This document shows, piece after piece, positions 22,135-35,391 of a stretch of 64,000 nucleotides of DNA. The position numbers were made by a program, and so were the translations under genes. The stretch's first letter is position 1, and each line of letters begins with the position of its first letter. The stretch is taken from contig PUQB01000054.1 in assembly GCA_003024785.1 (NCBI GenBank), forward strand, positions 405,291-469,290, given 5' to 3'. The DNA is from Selaginella tamariscina (Eukaryota; Streptophyta; Lycopodiopsida; Selaginellales; Selaginellaceae). Under the pieces are notes generated by a model. It was not told the origin of the DNA. It ran no database searches and saw nothing but the letters and a program-made list of their open reading frames with translations.

Positions 22135-23211
22135 GAGTCTACACTGTTCGTTTAGTGTACTTTGAGTATAGATTAAAAATTAGGATAAAAATTTTTTAAA
22201 TAGAAATGTTAACTTTACTTCGTTAAACCATTATTAAATATTAAAGTACACTAAATTGGCATGTGCCACCTGAACTTTTAAACAATATAAGTACATCTCG
22301 TCTTCAGGGTGGCCTTTAATATTAATGAATCCTTACTTTAGAGATTTTATTAAAATACATGTTTCAAGGGTAAAAACGTTGAGACATATTTCTAATATTT
22401 TAACAGCATTTGTAATTAAGTAGGGTACATTTATGTTCTTGTTTAACTATGAACATAGAATCTTAATTAATAGGTTCTCTTTAATAATTTTGTAAAAGTT
22501 CATAAAGGGGTTATAAAGTTGACATATGTGTTTTGTAAAGGTTCATAAAGAGTTATAAATTGGCATATGTGAGTCATATTCGTGACATCAAATGTAATTT
22601 TTGAATTTAAAAGGTTATAACAAGATAGCACACATCTTGTAAAATAGTGTTACATGATATGACACTTAATTGGATAATACATAATATAATGTTCATGTTG
22701 TGTCACGAATTTAAAACTAATGAGTTGGATACTTTATCAAGTAGGCATACTTGTGTTTGCATTAGTTAGTTGAAGGGGTACACTTAGGCTAAAAACTCTA
22801 ACAATACATCACACAAGGGCAATAAATATTAATAACATAACATATCACAAGGATAATGAAAATTAATAATCGTACCACAAAAAATTAACAATATGATGCA
22901 CCATTAAAGTAATAAAAATTAAATATGACTAAACTAATAATTCCTTTTAGAAATATTATTCAACAATTTCATCAATACAAGGATACAATTAAAAAAAGGA
23001 ACTTTAAATAACTTTTATATTTAAGTTAAGGTTTATATATAAAAAGATATATTCCTTATCATATTAAGATTACCTTATAAATCAATAATAGATTATCTTA
23101 AATATCTTACCATTTAAATGGTGGCTTTTTTTATAAAGGAATTGAAGATGCTTTTTGTTAAATTTATCAAAATTATTTAATTTATATTCTGATTTATGCA
23201 TGTGACCAAAT
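22135..23211. other. AT-rich spacer, no gene seen
   Basis: AT-rich with short imperfect repeats (TTCATAAAG..GTTATAAA near 22500-22560; ATTAATAA-type words near 22820-22900). No supported coding region. Confidence 0.65.
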
Positions 23212-25236
23212 ATTATATAAGTTATATGTAAAAGCAAAAATTTAATTGAGTGATTATAATCTCATAAATGTGACAGTATTAATTTTTAATTTTCTTTATT
23301 GATTAATTTCATAATCACATTCATTCATTCATATGTTTAATAGTTATAGCAAGAGCTAAATAAAGTAATTAAGTTAACTAATGTGGCTCAAATCATTATA
23401 GAACTAATGTGAATTAAATTTACATGCATTCTATCACCTCTGGACTTAATAAATGGCTTTACCTATATAACTCTTTAATATCTTTAAATAACAAATTCAA
23501 ATATAAAAAACATAATGCACATGCATTTACTGATAAGCACAGTTGAATAACACATTAATTATTGTTAACAAGTTGCAAAGTTTGCACATTAATTCCATCT
23601 GCAATAATCGAGTTTTACTTACATAATTAAAAATGCATTTTTACAACGTTCTTTAACAGCATTAGACAATCAAAAGTTAATTACTTATCCTTAATCTTGC
23701 TATCTAATCCACTTTCTATATATTTCATAGATCTTTACTTACCCAAACTAGAATCATAATATAAAGAAAAATTATATTATATTTGTTTATATATTTTAAT
23801 TTTCATAAATAATCCCTTAGTATTTGAGTATATAATTTTACTAGTTTATACAACAATATTATATATATAACACCAGTGTGAAATATGTATTGGTATATGC
23901 GTGTGTAGGATGAGTATATGTATATGTTTGCATTCAGTTTTACACTAAATATTAGCTACATATTACATTGAGTTACAAAAGAAATAGACTTAAATTTAAT
24001 ACATCAATTTATACACCAGTGTTTATACTGTACATACCTTGTATCACAAAACTTCCACAAGTAAGGGATCACCAATAGACATAGCTCGAATCCTCTTCAT
24101 AAAGTCCGATCCATTGTTTGTCCTCCAAGGATGCACGAGGTGCCTGTTCTTCCTGTAGAACAACACTGGATCCTTCTTACTGCTTACCACTCCAACGTAT
24201 CTGAATGCCTCCGGGTCATAACCAGATGGTTTCTCCATAGCCATGAAGAACAGAGGTATAGCAACCTCCGGACGAAGATTGAACTTCTTACCAATCTGAA
24301 CCAGCACCTTGAAGTCCCCCACGTATCTATGCGGTATGTAGAATGCGTCTGACGTAGACAGTACGAAGCGTGTGTCATCCATGCTCTTCTTGTAGTTCCC
24401 CAGCAAACGTGGGGGTAGACTCTTGAATGCGGCTTTTATGTTCTTCTTTACGGTGTTTGTAAGGTACCATGCTGACCCTGGTCTCCTGTAGCCGATAACT
24501 TGCCAGGCTTGAGTCTTTGACTGCAAGTGAATCAATCAATTGATATAGATCGTTTAAATAGTATATTACTCAAGTAGATATAGCCAGAGTGTTTAAAAGT
24601 ACAAGCATGTATATATGTGCCTCTCTCTCTCTGTGTGTGTGTAATGAAGAGTGTAGAGCAGATCAAACCTTCTGAAGTATATATATACGGTAATAAAGTG
24701 AGCTTAAGGCAACTTCTGTGTACATATATGCCTATGTGCTGTGCTCTCGCGCGTGTGTTTTATAGCATGAAGAAAGAATGTGAACTTCAATCAGGTGAAC
24801 TTGTATAAAGATACACATGGTTGTACCTCTCTCTCTCATATAGGGTAAAAATGAATGTTAATGCATTTAGTCATGAACAGTATAAAGCAACTGATTATAG
24901 CCACTAGCATTAGAACACGAAATAGATCATACCTTTTGGAGGCTCCACAATTTATTCCTGTTGGATGTAACAAAGTTCCAGCAGTTAAAAACAGCATCAT
25001 CTCTCAGATAGAGGTATCCATCTGCATGAGGATGCTTATCAAAAACCTCAGAAAGCGACCTGAAAGCCGCAGTAAGTTATAAATCACGTAGTTAATGACT
25101 ATATACATGCAACCACGCATACATATTAATTAACCATCTTACTGATATGTGAAGTTTGCAGCCTGAACCCGAAGAGCGGAATTCGAGAGTGGACCTCTAC
25201 ATGCTTGAATAGCCGACTGTAAAACATAACCCACAT
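23212..25236 (-). repeat. Inverted-repeat arm 1 (matches 61382-63399)
   Basis: About 2 kb that reads, reverse-complemented, like 61382-63399: the last STELLO exons, their introns and about 830 bp of AT-rich 3' flank. Homology stops at about 25236 inside an exon. On the other arm it ends exactly where element D is inserted (63400). The arms are inverted and about 36 kb apart. Confidence 0.85.
24044..25229 (-). pseudogene. STELLO 3'-end duplicate (last three exons)
   Basis: Exons on the minus strand: about 25229-25143 (truncated at its 5' end), 25059-24933 (FNCWNFVTSNRNKLWSLQK) and 24520-24044. The last exon is uninterrupted: AWQVIGYRRPGSAWYLTNTV, DAFYIPHRYVGDFKVLV, AIPLFFMAMEKP, HPWRTNNGSDFMKRIRAM and GDPLLVEVL, ending in TGA. 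These match the C-terminus of plant STELLO (DUF288) proteins. It lacks the transmembrane segment and most of the glycosyltransferase-like region, so it cannot be functional alone, yet its last exon is better preserved than in the full-length copy at 58543-62558, which has indels there. Confidence 0.85.
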
Positions 25237-26214
25237 TTTTCGTTAACAGTGTGTATGTTGGGGTCCTTGCATAAAACGGGGTGAATGTGTTCGAGTTTAG
25301 GTAAGTATTTGAGAAGAAATAGACTTACACATTAGAGAGAGAGAGAGAGGGGCACATCGATTTTATGTATATAGTTATTCAGTTTGTATATTGTAGGCTT
25401 TTACTATGGATCGAAACAGGCATTTATGCTTGTTTTTGTTCATTATTTTGCTATTTTCTGCCGGTTGTGTGTTCATGTAAATGCACTCCAAGCTTTCAAG
25501 ATCGAAGTTTTTAGAGGAATATCCTCTTCCTCCTCCTCCTGTGGATTTGAATGTATCAAAGAGGGGCTCCTACAGGTCCGAATCCATTACACAATAGATG
25601 AAGGCTTCAAGAAGAGTCTGTATGTGTTTGGAGTTCTATTTGTGATCGATATTGTATTTCAGATACTGGTGAGTTTATATTTATTTTATGTCGTCTTTAT
25701 TTTTTTACTGGCAGTGTTTTGACAGAATAACGTAACTATGAGGGTGGGAGGTCCCAGATAAGAATATTAAGTCCAAGGTTTAAACATGTACATATATGGG
25801 GATATTCCTTTAAACCCAATTGTGAAGTTCCTCTTTTTAACTCAATTGTGTAGTATAAAGAGTACAGGTCTGATGATTTAGACGCGCTCGCACGCGCACA
25901 CACACAGGCAAGCTGGGGTATATCTGATGTCATATAACCAGTGTATATAGGAAGGTATGTAATAAATCCTTTGTAGTGCATTGTGTGTAAATACATCTCT
26001 CTCTCACGCACACCACACACATTGCTAGAGAGAAGGGGAGTGTCTACTTTCTTCTCCATCTATAAATACTTATGCCGCTTCCCCAGTATCACACAAAAAA
26101 GGTTACATATACTAGCTGAACTGCTAACTACCTAGCCAACTACTAAAAGGAATATTCCTATATCACTCCCACTCGAGCACAAGCATGCTCGCTCTTAGGA
26201 AAAAATCTTGCTAA
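25237..26214. other. Spacer, no supported gene
   Basis: An open frame at 25384-25722 (+) is hydrophobic and of low complexity (SSSSSC), with no recognisable family. A short GAGAGA run is at about 25336-25352. GGAATATTCC, a word shared with the LTRs of family A, is at about 26149. Confidence 0.4.
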
Positions 26215-27013
26215 TGCCAAGTGTCTTGACGTGTCGTTGAAAACGGTGTGAGATGGAAAGCCTTAGTAAAGATATCTGCGGCTTGGTCCTCTGTGCGGCA
26301 GTGTACTAGCTCAAGAACATTTTGGATGACTTAATCTCGAATAAAATGAAAGTGCACTTGGATGTTTTTGGTCCTCCCGTGATACCGAGCATTCTTTGTG
26401 AGAGCAATCGCACCGAGATTGTCACAATAAACCATTGTTGCTTCAGTTTGAGGATAACCAAGTCCATCCAAAAGTTGGCAAAGCCAGCTGCACTCCTTTG
26501 CTGTTTGTGTTGCTGCTACATATTCCACTTCAGTTGAAGAGAGCGCAATAATTGTCTACCGTTTACTGCACCATGTGACAACACCACTTCCAAGAGTGAA
26601 TATGTAGCCAGAGGTAGACTTCCTCTGATCAACTTCGCCTGCAAAATCTGCATCGGTGAAAGCGAATAAGCACATCCTTTATTGCAGGAACTTTGCTGTA
26701 AGTGAGAGCAAAATTCTGTGTTCCCTTGAGGTAGTGAAAATTCTTTCATAGCAAGCTAGTGGACATTGTCTTGGAGTCTCAAGAAACTGAGAGACAAGTC
26801 CGGACGTGTGCACACCATTAAGTAGACGAGACTGCCAACCATCTGCATGTATGGGGATCCGGCTCATTTGTTGTTGTTCTTCTAGTGTTTGTGGAGCCTG
26901 GTCCTTAAGAACCATCTTTCATTGGTGTCGCTGCTGAGTTGATCTCTGCAAGGCCAAACTTCTAGAGAATTTCTTTTGTATATTTGCACTGCGACAACTA
27001 AATGGTGCCAGAC
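26215..27013 (-). pseudogene. Ty1/copia fragment: end of RT and RNase H
   Basis: On the minus strand in shifting frames: CKYTKEILEKFGLAEINSAA, MQMVGSLVYLMVCTRPDLSL (copia RT C-terminus), then RNase H with EYVAATQTAKECSWLCQLLD, VYCDNLGAIALTKNARYHGR and IQVHFHFIRD, ending with an ADIFTKAFPSHTV-like tail. It is cut at 27013 by a family C LTR. The matching upstream half may be the copia fragment at 32371-34001, but the central RT is missing. Confidence 0.8.
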
Positions 27014-28281
27014 TGTCATATTTTTACTATGACTCGACCCTTTACTTTGGACGTTGACTGTTGTTACCTACTGTACATGTCGATGGACTCTAGATGTAGT
27101 AGGAAATAGGCCCGCTTAGTGCACTTGGGTATCTAATGATGGTCCGACCGGGTGTTCATTAGGTATTTACAGGAAACTCTAAGCGAAGCTAGAATTTACC
27201 TTCTAGAAACCCACCCCAATTTTGACGTCCCGAATAGGCTGATTGGTCTTTGCAGATGAGTTCAGCATGTTAAGTAGGGTTAGGAACACCCCTAGGGTTA
27301 CCCTAACCCATGCCCTAAAACCCCCACCCCCTTGGGTAGGGTTTAGGGGTAGGAGTAAGGGTGAGTTATAGGCTCATATTGTTAATTTATCTAAGGGGCT
27401 AAAAGTCAGTGCCAACCCACTTACACATACAGGAAAAGAGGGGGGGGCTCCGTCACATAAATAAGGTAGAGTATACGTAGGAGAGCTCCTGGGTTCATGA
27501 CTAAGTTCGTTGCTCTTTCTGCCGGTGCAAGCTTTAGCTTGTGTCGTTAAAGTACAACCCTCTGTTGTGCCGCCCTAACTTCCAGATGCCAGGGATACGT
27601 CCCACCTTCAGGGTAGCTTACCCTTAACATTGGCGAATCCATGCCTGGGAGGTCTTGTTGGAATGCACGTTCCAAGAGGCAGAGGTTGAGGCTTGTCTCC
27701 AACCTTCTCCTCCACGTCAAGCTAGGTGTAGCACTCACAGCCAAGCAAGGCACATCCGTGTCCTTGTCTAACTGCGGGCGTGGGATCTTTTTGACAGGTT
27801 CATGTTACCTGGTTCTTGAGGGTTCATTGAGGGATTCTAGAGTTGGCATTTAGGAGCCACAATTTGTGGCACTTGGTGCAACTCTTGAATCTAGCATGAT
27901 AGCCCACATCGGGGAAGGCAGTGTCACATGGAGATGTGACACTGGGCTAAATGTCACATGGTACAAACGCCTGTGGCACGCCCTTTAGGGTTATATGTCA
28001 TGAAGCTTGTCGCCAAGGGGTTGGATACTTTAGCAAATAGACATGCTTGTGCTTGCACTAGGGTGCTAAGCCTTGGGCATCTGCTCAAGGGAGGTTAGGT
28101 CTCATAAACTAGGTGTGCTTTGGCACACTTGGCTAGGGGAGTGTTCTCCTTGAAATTCAAGGGTTGAACAACACCTAAACATGTTAGCAGGAGCCCTTTT
28201 GTGAGACACTCGCAAGGTCATGTGCTTAGGGTTATCCCAAACCTAGCCTTAGGGAGTTTGCTTAGCAGAACACTCGTGTCC
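27014..28281 (+). repeat. Truncated family C LTR
   Basis: Begins TGTCATATTTTTACTATGAC and matches the first ~1270 bp of the 1823-bp solo LTR at 12136-13958 in opposite orientation. It ends abruptly after CACTCGTGTCC, where unrelated sequence begins. Confidence 0.85.
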
Positions 28282-29285
28282 TGTGATTCCGGTGATGTGG
28301 AATGCCGATAATGTTCTTCATGGCCTTTTGCTGTGGGCAGCGTTGGCAGTTGTTGGTTTTGTGGCTTGTTCACTACATTGTTGTACGTGTTGGGCATGTT
28401 GGCATGCATTTGTTGTTGTTGTTACATCTTTGTTGTTGATGATACATTTTGGGTCCATTGGACATGTGTTCGTCTGCGAATGCCCTACATGGGATTCGTT
28501 TAGGCTCTGATTGAGACCTCGTATATGCTTAATGGGTTTGTGGCTTGGGTTAGGCACTTGTTGTTGGTTGATCCGGATGAGATTGAAGACCCTGAGTGCG
28601 AATATGCTTGTTGAGTGTGGGCGGTATGCTCAAGAAGAGATTTGTTTTGTGTTGGTTGGCTTCCCGGGACTTATGCTACTAGTGGTGGGTATGTTCCACC
28701 ATATGTGCTTCCGGGGTGTGCGTTGAGCCTAGCACACAGCCGAGCTCGGGCTCCCGTGCTTGAGAGAGTTGTGATTACTGCTACATGTGTGAGAAGACAT
28801 GGTTCTGTATGAGGTGGCATCTGCTACGAGTATGGTAAGCATGGGCTCATCTCTTGTGGGCATCTACTATGAGAAGTGGGTTTTTGCTGCTAAGCATCCA
28901 AGGCTTATGATATGAGGCTTTAGGATGTGCTAAGATGGATGCATCTTCGTGTGTCTTGGGGCATCTATGATGGCCTTCCTTGGGCATCTACTGTAGAGTG
29001 TTTGATCTTCCATGGTTCTTTTATGTAGCTTTGTTTGTTTGGAGGCATCCGTTAGAATTCTTGGTTGTCCATTGTGCTGGGTTGCTAAGCTTTTTAGACG
29101 TGCGTGGTTGCTCTAGGTGGACGCTACTTGTGGCTTCTAGGCATCTCTTGCATGGTCTTGGGGCATTTGTGATGGGCTTCCTTGGGCATCTGTTGTAGAG
29201 TGTTGATCTTCCATGGTTTTTCCATTTGATCTATTTGTTTTTGACCAGGGTTTGGAGTTTGAAGTATCCGGTGGACTAGACCCGT
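28282..29285 (+). other. Unassigned sequence 5' of the gypsy remnant
   Basis: No domain recognised. A block containing CTTGGGCATCTACTGTAGAG and TTGATCTTCCATGGTT occurs at about 28977-29035 and again at about 29185-29250, roughly 208 bp apart. This could be the 5' LTR/leader and spacer-gag remnant of the element that follows; a TG start at 28282 fits but is not proof. Confidence 0.35.
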
Positions 29286-29289
29286 AAAG

Positions 29290-32052
29290 GGTTTGAATCG
29301 GTTACTTCTTACTTCTATTCCTCTTGCCTTACCAAAGCAGTATGCTGATTTCACAGATGTCTTCGACAAAAAAAAAAAGCTTTTGCCTTGCCACCGCACC
29401 GTAAGTACGATTGTCCTATTGATTCTCGTTGAGGGTAAGCATCCATCCTCCGGTCCATTTACGGTCTCTCACCGACAGAGTTGGAGACATTAAGGAAATA
29501 CATTGAGGAGAATCTTGTCACCGGATTTATTCGTCATTCGCGATTATGGCTGGTGCTCCAGTATTCTTGTTTCAAGAAGGATGGAAGTCTGGCTCATGGT
29601 GGACTACTAGGATCTGAATAAGGTCACCATTCCAAACAAGTATCCTCTCCCGCTTGTCTCCGACATGCTCGACGTCTTTCTGGTGCCTGGTATTTCACAA
29701 ATATCGATTTAAGAGGAGCGTACAATCTATCCGAATTCAAGAAGGAAACGAGTGGAAAACAACATTCTATACACGCTATGGACATTTCGAGTACATAGTA
29801 ATGTCGTTTGGCCTGACAAATGCACCTGCTGTTTTAACACATGGCTAACGATATTTTTTGGGACTTCTTGGATTGTTGTTTATCATGTACCTAGAACGAC
29901 ATCTTTGATATTTTCCAAGACCAGAGAAGAACACGAATGGCATGTCATACATGCGAAGCCGATGCCACCAGAACACACGCTGTACCAGCTCGATTTATAT
30001 TCCGAATGCCAAAATGTCTCACAATTGTATTGTCATGGCAATGTTGGACAACTCACAACTTCAGTTCTTCGTCCGGAACATAGATTTGGATATGATGGTA
30101 CAGGCAACCCATTATGAAGATGGGAAAGCAGCATAATCTCGTAGTTGTGACCCTGAAGACAATGGCTAACTTGTCCGAACATGTGCAAGGACATCACGAG
30201 CAAACTCGTCTTAAGGAAGACTTTCTCGGATTAGATCTAAAACGAAGTGTCAACTAGAGTAGAAGAATGAGAAAGTGTGTTCACCAACAACTGGTCGGAG
30301 TTTAGGATAACTTGTTCTTGTTGATCAAATGGGATTTCACCTGGTACTGGAGCTAGGTAACTGCGACAAAATAAACATTTGCTTTGTCATTTAGACGACC
30401 GGGATGATGAATAATCACATATCGGAAACCGAGACAAAGACTGTTGCCCATCGCACCTGACACCGATTAAGAACTCATGCTGTTGCCTAGTACTGGAGGT
30501 CTTGTGATCACAATTACACCTTAACCACATGTGGGGAACCTTCAAGGAATCTATGACACTTCTCAAAGGCATCAACGATCGCCAGCAGCTCCTTATTGTA
30601 GACATCGTAGTTGATCTTAGGTGCAGTGAACTTGCGGGAATGGAAAACATGGGATGGAGAAGATGATCTGGACCTTCCTAGGACATCACTCCACCAATAA
30701 CGAAGTCAAAGGCATCAGCTTCCACAAAATATAACTTCGCATGGTCAGGATGGATAAGAACATGTGCCGAGGTGAACGCCTTCTTTAGGAACTCGAACAC
30801 CTCCTTAGCCTTAGAGGACCAGACAAATGGAACATCCTTGCAGTCAACTTCGTCAATGGTAAGTAATCTTGGAGAAATCCCGAACGAAACGTCGATAGAA
30901 GTTTGCAAACCCGAGGAACATCGAACGTCATGAACATTTGATGGTCTCCCCACTCCAATACAGTCCAGACTTTTGCAGGATTCATGTGAACACCTCAACT
31001 GAAATGATGTACCCCAGAAACTGATAGACTGCTTGACTAAAAGAGCACTTCTCCAACTTGGCAAACAGGGATGCTTTCGAAGCTTCTCCAAGACTAACCG
31101 TACTGAGAAATTTGTGTGATCTTTGTGACACGTGCCAGCATACAAAGCTTTCCTCATCATCGATTGGTTGGACTACTATAGTCTTTCCTATTGCTCAGCC
31201 AACCATGGTCCTCCATCACCATGGATTTCCTCACTGATTTACTGCTTTCTAGAGGGTTTTGATGCTATCCTAGTCATTGTTGATCGGTTATCTATGATGG
31301 CGCACTTTGTTTCTTGCAACAAGACATATTCGGGTCTTAATGCTATAGATCTGGTGTACTGGGAGGTGTTCCATCTTTCATGGTATTTCTGAAACTTGTC
31401 ACTGATCGAGGTCCCATTCATTTCGGCATTCTGGCGGAGATTCCTAGATCAGCTACGTATCACCGGGAAGCTGTCTATTGCACATCATCCTGAAACAATG
31501 GCCAAACGAGCGCACACGATTCAAACTCTAGAACAATATCTCCGGTGTTTCATTTCTCATCGGGAAGTTGTTTATTGCACATCAGACTCTGGAACAATAT
31601 CTCCGGTGTTTCATTTCTCATCGGGAAGCTGTCTACTGCAAAAACAGATGGCTAAATGGAGCGCATGATTCAGACTCTGGAATAATATCTCCGGTGTTTC
31701 GTTTTCTCATCTCAAGATGATTGGGTCGATCTTCTTCTTGTGACAAGCTGGACTATCAACGCTTGGCCCATTCCATCAATATTCTACAAAACCTGGTCCA
31801 GTGACGACTGGACTGTTGCTCATCTTGTTCATCCTCCTGATCTTATTGCCAAATTCCATCATTGATATCTGCAAAACCTGGTCCAGTGACGAGACTGCTA
31901 CTCATCTTGTTCATGCTCCTGATCTTATTGCCGAATCATCATCGATATCCTGCAAAACCTGTACTATCTTGTTCATGCTCCTGATCTTATTGCCGAATTC
32001 CATCATCGATATCCTGCAAAACCTGATCCAATGCTCGTCATCGAAGGGGGCA
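29290..32052. mobile_element. Rearranged Tf2-like Ty3/gypsy element
   Basis: Plus-strand pieces at 29290-29930: QYADFTDVFDKKKK, then [32 protein letters not shown] and [19 protein letters not shown], which are RT. On the minus strand at 31160-30390: RLVLEKLRKHP, KDVPFVWSSKAKEVFEFLKK and VLIHPDHAKLYFVEADAFDF (RT C-terminus, RNase H), then ELLAIVDAFE. Plus strand again at 31132-31680: GFDAILVIVDRLSMMAHFV, PFISAFWRRFLDQLRITGKL and HHPETMAKRAHTIQTLEQYL, which are integrase. The middle is therefore inverted relative to the ends. The phrasing ([32 protein letters not shown]) is what I know best from Tf2-type elements common in fungi. All parts are frameshifted. A purine-rich GAAGGGGGC at 32043-32051 probably marks the 3' end, with LTR-like sequence (TATATAAAC, AATACAATCTCC) to about 32390. 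Confidence 0.7.
31490..32040 (+). repeat. Tandem duplications in the integrase tail
   Basis: Two sets. A GACTCTGGAACAATATCTCC block plus GGTGTTTCATTTCTCATCGG recurs near 31520, 31585 and 31675. A TGTTCATGCTCCTGATCTTATTGCC block plus a GATATC(C)TGCAAAACCTG block recurs about four times at 31770-32035. Each looks like a local tandem expansion of one original integrase segment. Confidence 0.65.
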
Positions 32053-32370
32053 TAATATAAGGATCATGGGTTATTTTTTGCCTTTCACAAGACTTAAACC
32101 CGAGACCTTTCTGCTAACACACATATGTGTAAGCCAACTTGTCCATTGATTGGATGCTGAATTACACCATCAACAACAAGGCATATATTCATACGCATGT
32201 TCCAGACCAGTTGTGGACTACACAATCCTTAAGACCTCAGATATATAAACAGGGGTCCAGTTCCAGTTTTTAGAATCATTCAAATAGTCTCTTCGACCTT
32301 GTGTTTCATTTTGTATTCATTTTCTTTTGAATACAATCTCCTCCTTTCAGCTCAAGGTTCCGCCTTTGTT

Positions 32371-34001
32371 CTAAAGGTTTGCCCTTTGCACAAGGTCGTG
32401 ACAATCGTCTCTGAATTGCACGGGCATCGTGCAAACATCAAAGTGGACTAGTTCCAAGATTTCCGTAGCTCTCGTGGCAGCACTAGACTTAAATGGGAAT
32501 CTGTGTTGCTTTGCTAGCACACACGATTCACAAAACTTCAGCGACTGTGAGGTAATGTGAAGCCCATCAACCATTTGTTTGCTTGCAAGTCTTTTAATGT
32601 CCTGAAGGTTTGTGTGTCCCAGTCGATGCCATGTCTGGAGATCCACTGGAGACTGGGGACCTGCAAACATTAGCTTTGTCGAGGCTGTTCTGGGCACTCC
32701 ACCACTGCATTAAGTCTATACAAGCCAGCATATCGTCTTCCACTTGCACTGTGATTTGTTGAAGATAAGACTCATATTGCGGTCTGCAACCTTGCCAACA
32801 GAGAAGAGAGTCTTCTTGACACAGGAACAAAATATACCCCATTGACAACCACGACCTATCCAGAGGCAAGAAACTTTGATGGTTCCGACTCCAAACACAC
32901 TCTGTGAGTAGTCGTCACCCAAGAAAATTCTCTTGTCGTTTGGAAGTGGCTCTAACTGGCTGAAAAATTCTCGAATATGTGTCATGTAGCTGGTTAGCTC
33001 CACTGTCCAACCACACAACTTCTCTTTGATCTGGAAGGCCAAACTCATAATCCCTAGTAGCGTGAGCCTTGAAGTCAATGCTGGAAGCCATGAAGAGACT
33101 ACCATTGCTTATAGCATCATCCTCAGCTCGTGCAAAATTAGCAACCTACTTTCCTTTTCGAATTTCCTTGGCTCGTTTGGCAGCTTCGTCTGGACAGTCA
33201 CGAGCGAAATGTCCTGGTTTCTTGCAAGTTTTGCAAAGTCCATTGTTCTTCTGCTTCTTGATCTTTTTCTTATATGGTTGACCAATGCTATTGCTGCCCT
33301 TGGTGGTTCTGTCTTGGCTGTGGCCCAAGTCTGTCCCAGACAGATGCCTTGTTCTTGGCAGCAAACATGGCCAAATCAGGAGTTGGATCCAATTGGGTCG
33401 TTCCCAATAAGGTCTCCAAGGCAAGCATCTCATTGACGACTTCATCAAATGTCTTTGTGGCAACATGACCACACGCAACGAGCTTGAATACATCAGGAAT
33501 GCCCTTCAAGAACACTGCTATAATGTCACTGTCTTCAACCTTTGTTTGTGTTGGAGAGCCTCAATTTGCTTGACAATGCTCTTAAGCGACTTGCAAAATC
33601 TTGAATCGATTGTCCTTGCCTTTGAGCATGCCACCAAACTTTGTCTTCATCTGATTAAGTTTGTCTTGGTTGTCTTACTAAGAACTAGCTTCAAGGCTTC
33701 CCAATTATGTTCTGAGGTTTTACTAGTATCAAGATGACATCGATAGATTTTTTCCCACAGCGCGTCCAAGAATGCCGAGTGCACGAGTGTCCAACTTGGT
33801 CCACTCCTTGACCACATCCAGGTTCTGTGCTGCCGCCTTGATATCGATTCCAAAATCCCCCACAAGTTCTTTTCCATAAAAAAGAATTTCATTTGTGACT
33901 TTCCATCCGTGGAAGTCCTTCCCATCAAAGACCTCAAGCGCATCTTGTTCAGAAGCCATACCCAGTAAATTACTGCCCAAGAAATTACCGCTCTGATACC
34001 A
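32371..34001 (-). pseudogene. Ty1/copia 5' half: gag, protease, pre-integrase
   Basis: Minus strand from 33960: MASEQDALEVFDGKDFHGWK (copia gag N-terminus), then a UBN2-type gag in broken frames. The zinc knuckle CKTCKKPGHFARDC is near 33240-33200. The protease region VVWLDSGAN follows (frames around 33030-33000), and the GAG-pre-integrase domain is at 32697-32371 with WHRLGHTNLQDIKRL and FCESCVLAKQHRFPF (H-C-C pattern). It stops at about 32371, where the Tf2-like element's LTR-like sequence begins. At least five frame changes occur. The integrase core and RT are missing. Confidence 0.8.
33988..34001 (-). other. Primer binding site of the copia element
   Basis: Minus strand TGGTATCAGAGCGG immediately next to the LTR end, complementary to initiator Met tRNA. 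Confidence 0.85.
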
Positions 34002-34166
34002 TGTTGAGAAAATATTTATTACTTAAAACATTTCTCTTCTTATATTATAAACATCATGTACAAAGTTATTATATACATGAATAAGTCTATTCATCTTCAA
34101 CTTCTTTTCAAGAGGAACACCACCAGTGGGGACATCTCATGTCATGTAAGGCGAATATTCTTAACA
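34002..34166 (-). repeat. Short copia 5' LTR
   Basis: 165 bp on the minus strand, from TGTTAAGAATATT to AAATATTTTCTCAACA, directly adjoining the primer site. The ends form an inverted repeat. No partner 3' LTR was found in the window. Confidence 0.7.
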
Positions 34167-35351
34167 ACGCTCATGTTCTTACGGCCGCGGCCCATTCTCC
34201 AATCGGAACTTGCTCCTTAGTTCCTTTTCTTATTCTAAGTTCAAAGGCTAATCGAGAATGTAAGACTCTGAAGTTTAAAACTTAGTTCAAAATGCCTCTT
34301 CATCCTTGCCCTCGATGTGGATGACATCTTCCATGTTGTTCTTCAGCCTTCCTCTTTGCTCTTTTGCTTGTTTCTTGCATGTTGTTTTGCCATATGCCAC
34401 AAAACAAAATTTTAATTGTTATACATTTTGCAATATAACGATTCACATTCATGTTTTAACCATAGACATAGAACACATACAATCTATAATTGACTTGAAA
34501 TCAAATTTACCTCAACATTTTCATTTCCCAAGCATGTGCACTGTTCACATTCTGCTTTCTTTTGGTCACCAAGCTATTTCATTTTATCATAAGTTATCTG
34601 CCATTTCTTCAACTTGGTTCCATTAGAATAAAACTCATATCTCTTTGATTATAACTTTACTGTCATTGTGTAATTTCTTAAGTATGTCCATGCTTGGAGT
34701 TTGTTTTTAAGACTTTGAAAACGTTAACGTTCATTATCAAACTTTGGACTTTGAACTTTTACTCCCGCTGTTTTGAGATGGGGTTTTTTTACCTGCCTTC
34801 TTTGTTTATCTCCCGTGCTAGACTCAGGAATGTTTTCTGTTGTGAATCCTTTAACCTATATAAATCAAGATTCCCTTTTCGTGTGAAAGTCAACTTCTTA
34901 CGTCTCGAAGTTCATGACAATTAACTTAAGTAAACAAATCGTAAATGTAGCACCTAGTTGCAAATATATGTATTTCCCTTTTTCTCCTTTCTCACTAAAG
35001 TCAGAATCCTATTCCTCGGTGGACCTAGAAACTCATGGCGTTATTGACCCTGTCAGTCAACCGGTCGGTGCACCCTTCAAAGTAGATCTGAAAACACTCT
35101 TCGTGAGCCCCTTTCAATAATTGGAAACACTCTTGGTGCGCCGTTGAAAAAAGAACTAAACCCTAATGTGAATTAAAAAAAAAAAAACCAGAAATTAGTT
35201 TAGGGTTCCTACTCATAAGAATGTGTATAATATTCAAATATAGATTAGTGCATGTCTTTAACTATTATGTTTATAAGATTAAAAAAAATATTATATTATG
35301 GACGTGTATATATTTTAAATGTAAAAGATATTCTATACTACCAATGTATAG

Positions 35352-35391
<40 letters not shown>

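Noticed and set aside
25384..25722. A 112-residue hydrophobic open frame, possible membrane protein
   Set aside because: Low complexity, no family features, no neighbours to support it, and it lies beside a duplication breakpoint.
28318..28726. Overlapping Cys/Trp-rich open frames on both strands
   Set aside because: No recognisable domain. The region lies between a truncated LTR and a gypsy remnant and is probably transposon leader sequence.
26215..34166. One single interrupted copia element from 34166 down to 26215
   Set aside because: Orientation fits, but the integrase core and most of RT are missing and no 3' LTR matching 34002-34166 is found. Two separate fragments are equally possible.
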